Source: Dichotomocladium elegans (Eukaryota > Mucoromycota > Mucoromycetes > Mucorales > Lichtheimiaceae). From it: DNA of 64,000 bases. The DNA is taken from positions 895,677 to 959,676 of the forward strand of contig JAIXMN010000017.1 in assembly GCA_025716815.1 (NCBI GenBank), read 5' to 3'. The notes beneath the pieces are model-generated. The model did not search any database, was not told the origin of the DNA, and worked only from the letters and a program-made list of their open reading frames with translations. Each line of letters starts with the position of its first letter. The stretch's first letter is position 1. Below are positions 42,947-54,452 of the stretch, in pieces. Both the position numbers and the translations under genes were made by a program.

Positions 42947-43010
42947 TTCTGTCTCTTTTATTCTTTGAAAATCCCTTGATTCCACAGCCATAATGTCCCA
43001 GTGGATACTC
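42947..43010 (+). mobile_element. pogo-like 5' fragment P2, right part
   Basis: TTCTGTCTCTTTTATTCTT..CCCTTGATTCCACA..ATG corresponds to 52440-52486 of PG, the leader just before the transposase start. Together with 30035-30138 it forms one sequence split by 12.8 kb of nested insertions. After the ATG it no longer matches PG. Confidence 0.75.
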
Positions 43011-43059
43011 GCCACGTCTATGTTTCCTATAGCTGTGTTTTGGTGTTGGTGATAGCGAC

Positions 43060-43153
43060 GCTCCTGTAGCTCAGTGGTTTAGAGCGTCGTGCTTATACTT
43101 AAAGGTATACCTGAGGCACACGAAGGTCGCGAGTTCGATCCTCGCCTGGAGCA
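43060..43153 (+). tRNA. tRNA-Ile(UAU) with 20-nt intron
   Basis: Folds completely: acceptor GCTCCTG/CTGGAGC with discriminator A, D stem GCTC/GAGC, anticodon stem TCGTG/CACGA, T stem GCGAG/CTCGC with loop TTCGATC. The anticodon TAT is at 43094-43096; the intron at 43098-43117 follows A37 and contains GTATA, which can pair with the anticodon. The U6-U67 mismatch is also present in yeast tRNA-Ile(UAU) as I remember it. A and B boxes are intact and TTTT at 43162-43165 serves as Pol III terminator. Appears functional. Confidence 0.95.
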
Positions 43154-43224
43154 CATTAATCTTTTGTCTGTGTGTCGTGCGTATATTTTGGCGGTTATGT
43201 CGCTCTCCTTTTTTGTATATAGGT

Positions 43225-43515
43225 TGTCGGTCCAAATCTGAGCTGGTAAACCAATGGCCAGAGATAGATAGACTGGTGTACTGAGTGAAGTATAGACGTA
43301 GGATAATCTTTTATTGTATCAACATGAGGGGATATTTATATATGTTGGTTATCTATGATATCAGGGGCGCAGTTAACGAGATAGGCTTGGCAATGGTGGC
43401 GAAGTAGAAGATGGGCTTGGTAGTGTGGCGGTGTCGGTGGGCTTTGCGTGATCGCATGTAAAAGATGATGAGGCGCAGTTTGCCAAAAGAGATTGCTCAG
43501 CCAGAGGCTGCGACA
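43225..43515 (-). repeat. Element A 3' LTR
   Basis: 291 bp, identical to 48076-48366. The pol frame runs into it. Confidence 0.9.
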
Positions 43516-46500
43516 ATACCCCCTCCCCAGAATGTTGATCGTCATCGAGAACATGTAGGTCGGCGGAAGCTTGAAGATCACGGCGTTCAACAGCACGAGT
43601 GGCTGTGGGATCATACCATGGGCCAGTGGGTGTAGTGGTGAAATGGATGGGGCGAAGGCGGTCTGTGTGTACCCAGGAGTTGTAAGTATTGCCTGTAAGA
43701 TCTTGCAGTTGATAGATGTGAGTTGATGCATTTTTGTTGATAATGCGGTATGGTCCTTTCCAAGTATATTCGAGGCTCAGTTTGTTCTCATGTCTCATTA
43801 AGACATGATCGCCAATGGCGAAAACTTGCGGCTTCATTAAGGTATCCCAACGTGCTTTGTCTTTGGCGGCAGTGTCTTGAAGGCGTTGTTTAGCAATAGC
43901 ACAGGCTTGTCGTAAAGCACGGACTTCAGGCACTCGAGCTTTGACGGCAATTCCTTGATCCTTGTCAACATCATCGGTATCCGTAAGCACAAATGGAGTC
44001 AACTCATCACCAGGCAGCTTCGGCTCTTGACCATACACGAGGAAATAAGGGCTGTAACCGGTGGTACGATGTTTGCGAACACGACATGCGAACACGGTTT
44101 GCTGAACGAAATCGTCCCAACGATGGATTTTGCCATGCACGTACTTGCGAAGTATCTGTTTGATGATACCGTTGGTTCTTTCAGCCTTCGAGTTAGTCCT
44201 TGGATGAAATGCAGAGGTGAACACGTGCTTGATTTTGAGGCGGCCGAGATAGTTGGCAAGAACATTAGACATGAAATTCGCACCACGATCAGAAAGAAGT
44301 TCATTCATGCATCCAAATGGTAACACCAGCTCCTCATGGATAAACTTGGCGATTGCAGCACCTGTTGCATCTGGTAATGCACGAGCACAAGTCCAATTGG
44401 TTGCATAATCCACCGCGACAAGTAACCACCTATTGCCACGTAACGTAGTTGGGAGCTCACCAATGAAATCAATGTGCCATCTCGAAAAAGGAGGAGGAAC
44501 ATCCAAAGGACGCATTGGTGCATGATGTGTGTTACGATCCGGTCTTGCTGCTAGTTGACATTGAGGACAAGCTGCCAACCAACGTTCGATATCATGTCGC
44601 ATTTGAGGCCACCACCAACGCTTGCACATCAGATCTTGTACTGTAAGCTTGCTTGCATGACCGACGGACTTGTGAAAATCTTGTACCAAATCGGCTCGAC
44701 GCGCAAACATGACAAAACGACGCTCTTCCACCTTGTCACCAACCTTGGTCTTGCGAAATACGGCGCCATTACGCGCTACAAATTGATCTTGATGCTTGAG
44801 TAATTGATCCTTGAAAAGTGCTGGCCATTCCGATTCTGGTTTGGCATAAAACTTCGGCCAGTCAGTGTCTTGGACAGATTTCACCGCATAAAGATAATCG
44901 GGTTCCATACTGAAATCAGCAGGTTTGCAGTCAGGACCATCGCGACGGGACAGAAGATCAGGCACATGATTCAATCTACCCGGCTTGTACTTGATGCTAG
45001 GATCGTATAGCGCAAATTCTTGGATCCACCTTGTGAGACGTGTTGTAGGTTTGGCTTGAGTCTTGTAATATTCCAATGGTTGATGATCGGTGAATACTGT
45101 ACATGGACGGCCTTCAACAAAACAACGCCAAGCTCGTAATGCATGCAGGATAGCCAACAGTTCACGTTCTTGAGCTGGATAATTGCGTTCCTCCTGCGAG
45201 AACTTCTTGGATGTAAAAGCGATTGGATGCATCAAGCCATCATTCGCTCCCTTTTGCAGCAACACTCCACCCACACCAAAATCCGACGCATCCGTTTCAA
45301 TGACAAAGGGAGCATCAGGATTGGGATGGTGCAAAATAGGGGCAGAGGTCATGCGGGATTTGATTTCCTCAAAAGCGGCTTGGCATTCCGGAGTCCACAC
45401 AACAGGACGCGTTTTTGTTCCGGTTCCCTTTGTTAAATCAGTCAAGGGCGTTGCCAAACTTGCGAATCCACGAATGAACCGTCGGTAATGTGAACCCAGA
45501 CCGATAAATTGACGCACTTCTTGAACATTCTTGGGAACTGGCCATTCTTGAATCGCTTTCACCTTCTCGCTGGATGGGAGGATGCCTTCAGCCGACACCC
45601 GAAAACCAAGGAACTCCAGACTTTGCTGATAAAAGTTGCACTTCTTGACGTTGACAATCAACTTGGCTTCCTCCAAACGCGTCAACACATCCCGCACATG
45701 GAGTTCATGCTCCTCAGCCGTCTTACTGAAAATCAGGACATCATCCAGGTACACCAAGGCATGTTTGTCCAAGGCATCGCCCAACACCGAATTCATGAGA
45801 GCTTGGAAGGTAGGTGGTGAATTGGTGAGTCCGAAACTAAGAACGAGCCATTCAAAGGAACCATAGCGAGTATTGAAAGCTGTCTTGGGGATATCCTCCT
45901 CACGAATACGAACTTGATGATAGCCTGAACGTAAGTCGATGCTGGAGAAAAAACGTGCACCACCCAAGCGTTCAAGACACTCGTCAATACGAGGGAGTGG
46001 ACATGTATTACGCTTAGTGACCGCATTGAGAGCGCGATAATCGATGCACATGCGCATACTGCCGTCCTTTTTGCGAACAAACAACACTGGGGCACCCCAA
46101 GGTGAACAACTTGGCCGGATTAATCCCAAATCGAGAAGCTCCTTTACTTGCTTGCGAAGTTCATCCAACTCACGAGGACTCATCTTGTATGGCTGACGAC
46201 TAATGGGAGATGCATCACCTGTATCAATCACATGTGAAATGGATCGATTTGGAGGAAGGCCTGGCAACTTGTCTTGGAACACCGAAGGGAATTCCTGCTG
46301 CAATGCTTGAACCTTGAGATTGATATCGGCCTTGTCCTCCACATCCGCAGGTCGCAATAGACAGAGATACATGTTATCGATTTCTTTGCTACGTTCAAGT
46401 CGTTCCACCTGTCGTTGAGAGAGAAGGTAAGCAAGAGCCGGGATTTCACGAGTATGTTTGGGAGTGAGGTGATATTCATGGCCATTCTTGCAAATCTTCC

Positions 46501-47143
46501 AGGTATCGATATCCCATGTTGGTGTTGGTTGTACCACCTTCAGCCAGTCTCGACCCAAAATGACATCAAACTTAGTATCCAAAATGAAGGCGTCGAGATC
46601 GTGTTTGTAGCCACCAGTATCCAAATGTAATGTCACTTGCTTGTCAATCGCCAACGTGTGACCGCCAGCAGTCTCAACAGCTCGCCCGGACACCGTTCTT
46701 GTAACTTGACCAGCAACAATGTGCGGAGCAACATATGATCGAGTCGCACCACTATCAATCAAAGCACTAACAACAACACCATTGCACCCAACGGAGTAAA
46801 GAGGCAAGTCAGTTTCCTTTATTGAATACAATGAGTCGATGTAGGCTTGATCATGGCTGATATCTTGGTGTTTTGAACCACCCTCCGCTTGAACCACTGG
46901 TTGCGAGTCATCCAAATCGACCAATAAGGCCTCTGGCACTTGCGAAGATGTTGAATCGTGCTGCATCACGTGAAGGGAATGTTGAGGGGTCAGTGTGCGC
47001 GCCGAAGATCCCTTCAAGCTTGACGCGCTTTGCCTTTTAAATCCTGGTTGCGACGAGTACCAAACGAACGAGATGATGGTGACGACCCAGGTTGTGAAGG
47101 ACAAACACGTGAAATGTGGCCCATGCCACCGCAACGATAACAC
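43516..47143 (-). CDS. Element A pol: protease, RT, RNase H, integrase
   Basis: An uninterrupted frame of over 1,200 codons, read after a -1 shift from gag. Protease ALIDSGATRSYV; RT from LDELRKQVKELLDLGLIRPS through LFVRKKDGSMRMCIDYRALN to the YLDDVLIFS active site; RNase H (ETDASDFGVGGVLL, FTDHQPLEYY); integrase zinc finger HASKLTVQDLM..CPQC and core DFIGEL, SDRGANFMS, FHPRTNSKAERTNG; then a GPY module (YTWKGPYRIINK). There is no chromodomain. The frame continues 47 codons into the LTR to a stop at 43373. The codons ..DDDQHSGEGVLS before the LTR are shared with B and C. Probably active-type sequence. Confidence 0.95.
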
Positions 47144-48064
47144 TGCTTATCATGGTGATTGTTACCAGCAGGACGAGAACCACGGAAACGCGGAGGACCA
47201 TTGTTACGCCAACTTTGTTGAAATGCATACAAAGCATCCAAGTCCATTGGTGCAACACCATTCGAGCGCAGATATTCAGGTGTGGAGCGAGGTTGAGTGG
47301 GCTGAGGCTCTTGTGTGACGCTTGTGATACCTTGGCGGATTCTCATAGCGCTCTCGTACGCCAAAGCTCTTGTCTGAGCCTCTTGCAATGTGGCTGGGAA
47401 ATGTGTCAATACCTGTGCCTGTACTTCGGATTGCAATCCTCTGTTGAAACGATCCAAGGCTTCTTCATCTGCCATGGAAGGAACTAGAATACGTGCGCTC
47501 CGGAACTTCGCGACATATTCTGACACCGAGCCTGTTTGTCGCAATTCCGCAATTTGGTCGCGAGCTGCTTGTGTAGCATTGAGCGGTCGGTATTCCTTGA
47601 TTAACATGGAACGAAATGTGGCCCAGCTATTGATATCATTGCCATAAAGGGTTTGCTGTTGCCACCATTCCTCAGCTTCGCCACGCAACTTCATCACCGC
47701 ATATGGAACCCATTGATGTTCCTCCCAAGACGATAGTTGTAAATACCGTTCGACCGTGCGCACCCAACTTTCGACCGCTCCTGCAGACCGACACCAGAAA
47801 ACGAATCAGGCTCTGGTAACCGGGGCCGAATAAGGAAGTGCTTCTCTCCTTGTTGTCGCGCAACAACTCTTGCATGCCCATCATCAGTGTCAACATTTGC
47901 TCCTCCACTGTAGGCGCTCTTGATGCCGGGGTTGATGCTTGTGCCATAGCGTCAAAGGTAGGTTCAGTCCTTGTAACAAAATCTTCTTCTGAGTCAGAGC
48001 TGTCGTTGTCTTGAGTACGATATCTTTGAAATGCTTGTCGGTTCGTGTGTGGATCAAAATGCAT
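47014..48064 (-). pseudogene. Element A gag, one frameshift
   Basis: Starts at ATG 48064, which lies at the 3' end of the primer-binding site. The N-terminal block (acidic, then VEEQMLTLMMGMQELL) is open to about 47800. After a small frame change the capsid-like block follows (VERYLQLSSWEEHQWVPYAVMKLRGEAEEWWQQQ, FNRGLQSEVQAQVL) and then a zinc knuckle CYRCGGMGHISRVC. The stop is at 47014. The slippery T TTA AAA at 47035-47041 is in frame 18 nt before the stop. Whether the frame change near 47790 is real or a sequence error decides if the element is intact. Confidence 0.85.
47035..47041 (-). promoter_or_regulatory. -1 ribosomal frameshift heptamer, element A
   Basis: TTTAAAA read as T TTA AAA in the gag frame, inside the 130-bp gag/pol overlap. 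Fits X XXY YYZ. Element B has the same heptamer at the same place, and the peptide after the shift (FKRQSASSLKG / FKRTGASGLKG) is conserved in the -1 frame. Confidence 0.8.
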
Positions 48065-48075
48065 CAGCTACCAAA

Positions 48076-48366
48076 TGTCGGTCCAAATCTGAGCTGGTAA
48101 ACCAATGGCCAGAGATAGATAGACTGGTGTACTGAGTGAAGTATAGACGTAGGATAATCTTTTATTGTATCAACATGAGGGGATATTTATATATGTTGGT
48201 TATCTATGATATCAGGGGCGCAGTTAACGAGATAGGCTTGGCAATGGTGGCGAAGTAGAAGATGGGCTTGGTAGTGTGGCGGTGTCGGTGGGCTTTGCGT
48301 GATCGCATGTAAAAGATGATGAGGCGCAGTTTGCCAAAAGAGATTGCTCAGCCAGAGGCTGCGACA
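48076..48366 (-). repeat. Element A 5' LTR
   Basis: 291 bp, identical to 43225-43515. Confidence 0.9.
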
Positions 48367-48604
48367 TAAACAGGCTCACGAAGTAAACGCCTGAGGGGAT
48401 CACGAAGTAGATGATAGACAAAAGGTCTACTTTATTCCTATGCATATTATTACCTATTTATAATTTGTTTCTTTCTAGTTCCTTCCATTCTTTTGGATGT
48501 TTCAGACATTCATGTCATCGAGATTGATTATAAGCGCCCAAAGCAATAAAAGGAAATCTAGAATCGGGCCAAAATGATTGGCTATTGCCCAATGGGTCAC
48601 GACA
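48367..48604 (-). repeat. Element B 3' LTR, main part
   Basis: Matches 56006-56243 without differences that I can see; the first 27 bp are at 43198-43224. Confidence 0.9.
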
Positions 48605-51572
48605 TTACTCCCCCCCAAGAATGTTGGTCGTCCCCGGCCAAGACAGTCAGAGAAGAGGAGCCTGCAGAAGCAGCACGATCAAGGGTCCGAGACGCAGAAG
48701 GATCATACCACGTTGTGTTCTGAACAGCGGACAAGTGAACAGGACGAAGTCGATCAGTGTGAGCCCAAGATGTGTATGGTTTGCCGTTTAGGTCATGTAA
48801 TTGATAGGTATCAGATTCAAGGTTGCGAGCGACGACGGAAAAAGGACCCTTCCAATTGTATTCGAGAGTGTACTTGTTCTCATGGCGCATGAGGACATGA
48901 TCGCCAATGTCAAAGACCTGATGCTTCATGATATTATCCCAAATGACCTTATCTCGTTGAGCATTGGAGCGGAGACGGTCAGCAGCTGCTGCACGTGCCT
49001 CCCGTAAACGAAGAAGTTCGGATAGTCGCATTTCTGCTAAGTCTCGAGAATTTTCGTCACGAAAGTCATAAGAAATGGAAGGATGCATGAGATCTCCTGG
49101 AATGCGAGGTTCTACGCCATAAACCAGAAAGAACGGGCTGACACTGGTGGTGCGATGTTTACGTATGCGGCAGGCAAATACTGCAGTGTCCAGATGCTCA
49201 TCCCATTGGGAAATTGCGCCGTGAACATATTTGCGAAGCATTTGCTTAAGAATCCCATTCGTGCGTTCGACTTTGCTGTTAGTGCGAGGGTGGAAGGCAG
49301 ATGTAAGTTTATGGCGCAGACGAAGGCGACCAAGATAGGCATCTAGGACTTTTGACATAAAGTTAGCTCCGCGATCGGTGAGAATCTCCTCTGGGCAGCC
49401 AAATCGCATCACAATCTCCTCATAAAGGAAAGCGGCAATTGCTTGGCCTGTGGCGTCCGGTACTGCACGAGCAATGGTCCAGTTTGTGGTGTAGTCAACA
49501 GCAACAAGAATCCATCGATTGCCGTTATTGGTGGTGGGTAGTTCACCAATAAAATCAAGGTGCCATCGAGAAAATACCAGGGGAACATCTAAGGGGCGCA
49601 TCGGTGCATGGTGGGTGGATCGATCTGCATTAGCAGCCAACTGACACTGAGGGCAAGAACGAAGCCAATCTTGGATGTCATGCTTCATATTCGGCCACCA
49701 GTAGCGTTTGGAGACCAGGTCGTAAACTGTAGCATTACCTGCATGCCCAAAACCGTCATGGTATGCCTTTACTGTATCGGCACGTCGGGCGAAGAGCACG
49801 TACCGCCGTTCTTGAATAGAATTGCCGACTTTGACAAGACGATACACTTCGTTATTACGACTAACAAATTGATCACGATGCTGTATTAAAAGATCTCGAT
49901 AAGTATTGGGCCATTTGGACTCTGATGCGGTATAAAATCGTGGCCAGTCCGACTCTTGGATCGCCTTCATTGCGTAAAGGTAGTCAGGTTCGAGTGAAGG
50001 TTCCTCTGAGACACAAGCAAAACCATCGCGACGGGACAAGAGATCAGGTATATGGTTTTCGCGGCCGGGTTTATAAAGGATCTCGGGATTATAAAGCTCA
50101 AGTTCAGCCATCCATCGTGTTAACCGTGGAGTCGGCTTAATCTGGGTATGGAAATACCGCAGCGGGTGGTGGTCTGTATAGACCACATATGATCGTCCTT
50201 CTATGAAACAACGCCAGGTGCACAAAGCGTGGAGAATTCCCAACAATTCTCGTTCTTGAGCTGGGTAGTTACGTTCAGCAGGAGAGAGCTTTTTGGACTC
50301 GAAAGCCACAGGGTGCATCAAACCGTCTTCGCCTTTTTGCAGGAGGACAGCGCCAACGCCAAAATCAGAAGCATCTGTCTCAATCGTAAAAAGTTTAGAG
50401 TCATCTGGTGGGATTAGAATCGGCGCCTGGGACATTCGGAGTTTGATTTCATCAAATGCGGCCTGGCAACGGGGAGTCCATTCTATAGCTCTCTTTTTCG
50501 CACCAGTTCCTCTCGTCAAGTCGGTTAGTGGGGCAGCAATCGTAGAAAAGTCCTTAATGAAACGGCGGTAATGTGAGCCGAGTCCAACGAATTGGCGTAC
50601 CTCATGCACGTTTGTTGGCTGTGGCCATTCTTGAATAGCTTTAACTTTTGACTCGGAAGGCCGTATACCGGCAGCTGAAACACGAAACCCTACGAATTCG
50701 AGTTCTGTCTTGAAAAATTCGCACTTCATGGGGTTTGCAACAAGCTTAGCATCACGGAGATGATTAAGCACCTGACGTACATGGCGATGGTGCTCGTCTT
50801 TACTCTGACTAAAAACCAAAATGTCATCAAGATACACTAGGCAGAACTTGTCGAGGCAATCGCGGAGTACTGAGTTCATGAGCCGTTGAAACGTAGGCGG
50901 GGCGTTTGTCAGGCCGAACGGTAGTACTAGCCACTCCCAACTGCCATAGCGTGTATTAAACGAGGTTTTTGGAATATCCTCTTCGCGAATGCGAACTTGA
51001 TGGTACCCACTCTTAAGGTCAATACTGGAGAAGTATCGTGCACCACTGAGACGCTCGAGGCACTCATCAATCCGCGGCAATGGGTGTGAATTGCGTTGGG
51101 TTACTTGATTAATAGCGCGGTAATCAATGCAGAGGCGCATAGTCCCGTCTTTCTTTTTTACGAATAGGACAGGGGCACCCCAAGGTGACGTGCTGGGTCG
51201 GATTAGACCAAGGTCAAGCAGTTCCTTAAGTTGCTTGTTTAACTCGTCGAGTTCCAGAGGGCTCATCTTATATGGATGACGGTTGATTGGCGAAGCATCG
51301 CCAGTGTCAATCACATGGGACACTCCGCGATCAGGCGGAAGCCCAGATAACCTGTCTCGAAAAACGTCTGGATACTCGTCACGAAGATCTTGCGGAACGC
51401 CTGTGCTGGTTGAACCATCGGAATGTACATGACAAAGGAACATATGGACGATTTTCTTTTTCTTTGCAAGGCGCTGTACTTGTTTGTGTGATATCAGGTA
51501 CGCCAGACTTGGGTCTAATCGATCGTATGTGGGGTGTAGCGTGAAGGTCTCGTTATTGGTATGGATATGCCA
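48605..51572 (-). pseudogene. Element B pol: RT, RNase H, integrase
   Basis: Open from the PG insertion to a stop near the LTR. RT LLDLGLIRPSTSPWGAP, LCIDYRAINQ, YLDDILVFS; RNase H ETDASDFGVGAVLL and YTDHHPLRYF; integrase zinc finger HAGNATVYDLV..CPQC and core DFIGEL, TDRGANFMS, FHPRTNSKVERTNG; GPF module YNWKGPFSVVAR. It ends ..DDQHSWGGVMS. The protease half is at 54453-55080, separated by PG. Excision of PG with one TA would rejoin the frame (..DWESDI + WHIHTN..), so the only obvious lesion is the transposon itself. Confidence 0.9.
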
Positions 51573-51984
51573 TACAGTCAGCGCTCGATTTACCGGTTGG
51601 CACTGTCAGACCCAAATGCCACCGGTAAACTGGTTACCGGTATTCGTTATTGTAGCCCCGATTGAATAGCCGTGACTACCTCCGTTTAAGGTATAGAAGT
51701 TAGGTAATTTGCTATGTACAAATACTATACAATCTGAGCGTTGTACCTACGAGACTAGTTATCAAATGAAGTGAATGATATAATGAAATGATGGCTTTCA
51801 GTAGAGCATTAAGGTCATTGATGTTCCCAGAAGAACGGCTAGAAAGCACATGAGGATCTCGTTGCTGTTTTCTGGAAACAAATATCATAATCAATCATAA
51901 ATACGATGTAATTCACATTAGACCATTTCTTTAGCTTATTATTCTGGAGTCTCTTTATTCTCTTTTTTTTTTTGAAAATTGTCA

Positions 51985-52220
51985 TATCCACGACTACTCT
52001 TCTTACCTCACAACAGTGTCCCTGGTTTACACAGGGCATCAACACGTTGTTTCATTCTTTGAGCGTCGTTATCATAATTACTTTCGTGCTATACGGATGT
52101 CGTATCCACGACTATTTTCTTACCTAACAGCAGTGTCCCTGGATTATACGGGACATCAACACTTTGTTTCACTCTTCGAGCGCCGTTATCATAATTACTC
52201 TCGCGCTATCCGGATTCATA
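51985..52220. repeat. 118-bp tandem duplication upstream of the PG gene
   Basis: Two adjacent copies (51985-52102 and 52103-52220) starting TATCCACGACTA and containing GTGTCCCTGG and GCGTTATCATAATTACT-like blocks, with about 85 per cent agreement by eye. Confidence 0.8.
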
Positions 52221-52376
52221 ATTTATATCCCGGACCTGTCTCAGGACGCAGTTATAATCACAAGGGTAAATGATGAACTTCTTTATCAACCTTTTAACTG
52301 GTCCACCGTCCTGGGGGACCGCCTAGATGATTATCCACATCTAGCCTCCAGAGTGACCGTTTTGATAAGCACTTCT

Positions 52377-52384
52377 TATAAATA
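52377..52384 (+). promoter_or_regulatory. TATA box of the PG transposase
   Basis: TATAAATA about 100 bp before the start codon. The box and its surroundings are kept in fragment P2 at 30035-30138. Confidence 0.6.
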
Positions 52385-52483
52385 GGCTCAGCGTTGGCAC
52401 TTAATAAAATAATCTCTTTTTCCAGTCTCACAGAATCATATTCTGTTTCTTTTTTATTCTTAACACCCCTTGATTCCACAATA

Positions 52484-54269
52484 ATGCCTCCGCAACGCAA
52501 GCGTATACACCTTACATATGAGCAGAAGAAGCAAATATGTATTTATGCGACTAAGGAGCCGAACCAGTCTTCAATTGCGGCGTGGGCTAAGGAGCAGTTC
52601 AATCTTCCACACGCTCCAGGACAGCAAACGATCTCGGATATTCTGAAGCTCAAGGAGAAGGTTATGGGGATGTCAGATACGGAGCTCGCAACTAAGCATT
52701 CCAAGAAGCCTGCTCTTCCTGAATTAGAATTGATCCTAAAAGAGTTCGTTCAAGACATGGCAGTTGTTGGGTGCCCAATTGACCGAAATCTTCTGATCCT
52801 TGAAGCAAAGCTTCAAGTCCATCGGCGAAATATAGTTATTCCAACCAACTTCAAGTTCTCCGATGGTTGGCTGTCCAGATTTATGGAGCGTAACGGATTT
52901 CGATCGCGATCAATGCATGGTGAGGCGAATTGCATTGATATCAACGATGCTGATATCCAGGTCGCGCTGAAAGAGGTCAAAAACAAAGTTGCTCAATACC
53001 CTCCCGAGCGGGTCTATAACATCGATGAGACTGGGCTATTTTGGAGGGGCGCCCCAACGTCTACTATCTCGCAGAAACCCATCGCCGGCGGGAAAGTCCT
53101 AAAAGATCGGATGACCGTTATCTTATGCTGCAATGCGGATGGATCCCACAAACTTCCGTTGGGATTTATTGGGCGTCATGAGAGCTCAAACGGAGTTGGA
53201 CTTCGCGGAAAACCAAGTAAATATACTAAAGGTCTCGCTTCGCATAAAAATGCTAACCAAAAGCTTTATCAGTTTCTAGATTCGGTTATCACTATTACTT
53301 CAATTCAAAGGCCTGGATGACACGAGAGTTGTTCAGGAAAGTCTTGAACAGATGGGGAGCGATTATTGAGACCCGTCACAAAGGAGAGAAGGCGTTATTG
53401 CTGATGGACAATGCACCTTCACATACCAAGCTCGATCTTAAATTGAAGAATATTGAAATTTGCATGCTTCCCCCAAACACCACGGCACACTATCAACCGC
53501 TCGACGCTGGTATTATCCGTAACTTCAAGCTGAAATACAAGTATGTTGAAGCGGAAGTTTGTGATAGTAATATTTATATTTGTAATGTTTTATAGGGCGA
53601 CACTTCTGCGCTATGCCGTGATCCAATATAGAAGGAATAATCTTGAGTCACTTTTCAAGATTGGCATGAAACAAGCACTCAATAATATGCAAACTTCCTG
53701 GAGAGCAGTTACAGCTCAGACTATTGGGAATTGCTGGAAGCATACTGGTCTTTTTGATCACATCGGAGCTGCTGGGCTGGAAAGCGGGCAAGAACTTGCC
53801 ATCGATAGTGCTGAGACTGATGAAGAGATGGATGAGTCCATCAAAACAATTACAAGTATGCAAGCAGATATCTCCAAGGTAGCTGTGTTTCACGACGATG
53901 AGAACGAAGGCATTCATAATGTGCCTACACTTCCTGAACGTCTGGACTTGGTTTTTCCTCTGGAAAACGTACATAGCAGTATCCAAGGTATGAACACCAC
54001 CTCAATCTAGAGAACGATTCTCACCAGATGGAGCAGAAGATACAGGCAGCAACATTTTTGACGAAACAGATGTTCCATCGCCGTTGTCTCTTGGGCAAAA
54101 GAGAAAGGCATACCAAGAATTTATGGAGTTGGTGGCTGGTGAAGACGGAGACAATCTGGAGCTGATCCAGATTCTCCAGAAAAAGATCAAGGAGTTTGAC
54201 TGGGAAATTGGTGCTGCCACCACAAAGAAGCAAACTTCGCTCAGCAGCTTTGGATTTTCTTCCAAATAA
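52484..54269 (+). CDS. pogo/Tigger-type transposase (PG)
   Basis: Start ATG 52484. CENP-B-like HTH (LTYEQKKQICIYATKEPNQSSIAAWA), second HTH block (FSDGWLSRFMERNGFRSRSMHGEAN), then the DDD domain: YNIDETGLFW, LLMDNAPSH and HYQPLDAGIIRNF, with 31 residues between the last two Asp. The gene is split. A 59-nt segment 53252-53310 with GC..AG borders, if spliced, joins ..HKNA to WMTREL. An intron 53541-53595 (GTATGT..TATAG) joins ..LKYK to ATLLRY. A further short intron or frameshift lies near 53990-54015 before the last block (QKRKAYQEFMELVAGEDGD), which ends at TAA 54267-54269. The total is about 530 residues. Likely complete if these are introns. Confidence 0.85.
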
Positions 54270-54452
54270 AACTCAGTATAGATAGAATGTTTTTATTGGT
54301 CAGATTTTAACGGTATGAGTGGAGAACCCTACCGGCCACCGATAACCTTATTTATCGGTATTTCCCAGCCAAAAATGGCCGTGTTTTAAAAATCTCACCG
54401 GTAAACGCTCTACCGGTATATATAGCGACCGGTAAATCGAGCGCTGACTGTA

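Larger units (their letters stand above)
43225..48366 (-). mobile_element. Ty3 element A (innermost)
   Basis: 5,142 bp with LTRs 43225-43515 and 48076-48366, each 291 bp, TGTCGG..TGCGACA, identical as far as I can read, so recent. Primer-binding site TTTGGTAGCTGATGC at 48061-48075 (complement); polypurine tract GGGGAGGGGGTAT next to the left LTR. Inserted in the left LTR of B with no visible target duplication. Confidence 0.9.
51575..54450 (+). mobile_element. pogo-like DNA transposon PG
   Basis: 2,876 bp with perfect 23-bp terminal inverted repeats (51575-51597 and 54428-54450, starting CAGTCAGCGCTCG) and TA duplicated at 51573-51574 and 54451-54452. Further ACCGGTA/TACCGGT copies lie within 80 bp of each end. 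It carries one transposase gene with a clear promoter. Inserted in element B between protease and RT. Confidence 0.95.

Noticed and set aside
43060..43153. tRNA pseudogene because of the long anticodon arm
   Set aside because: The extra bases form a canonical 20-nt intron after position 37; all stems are paired except the U6-U67 seen in yeast tRNA-Ile(UAU).
51985..52220. CRISPR-like or satellite repeat
   Set aside because: Only two adjacent 118-bp copies without spacers; a simple tandem duplication within PG.
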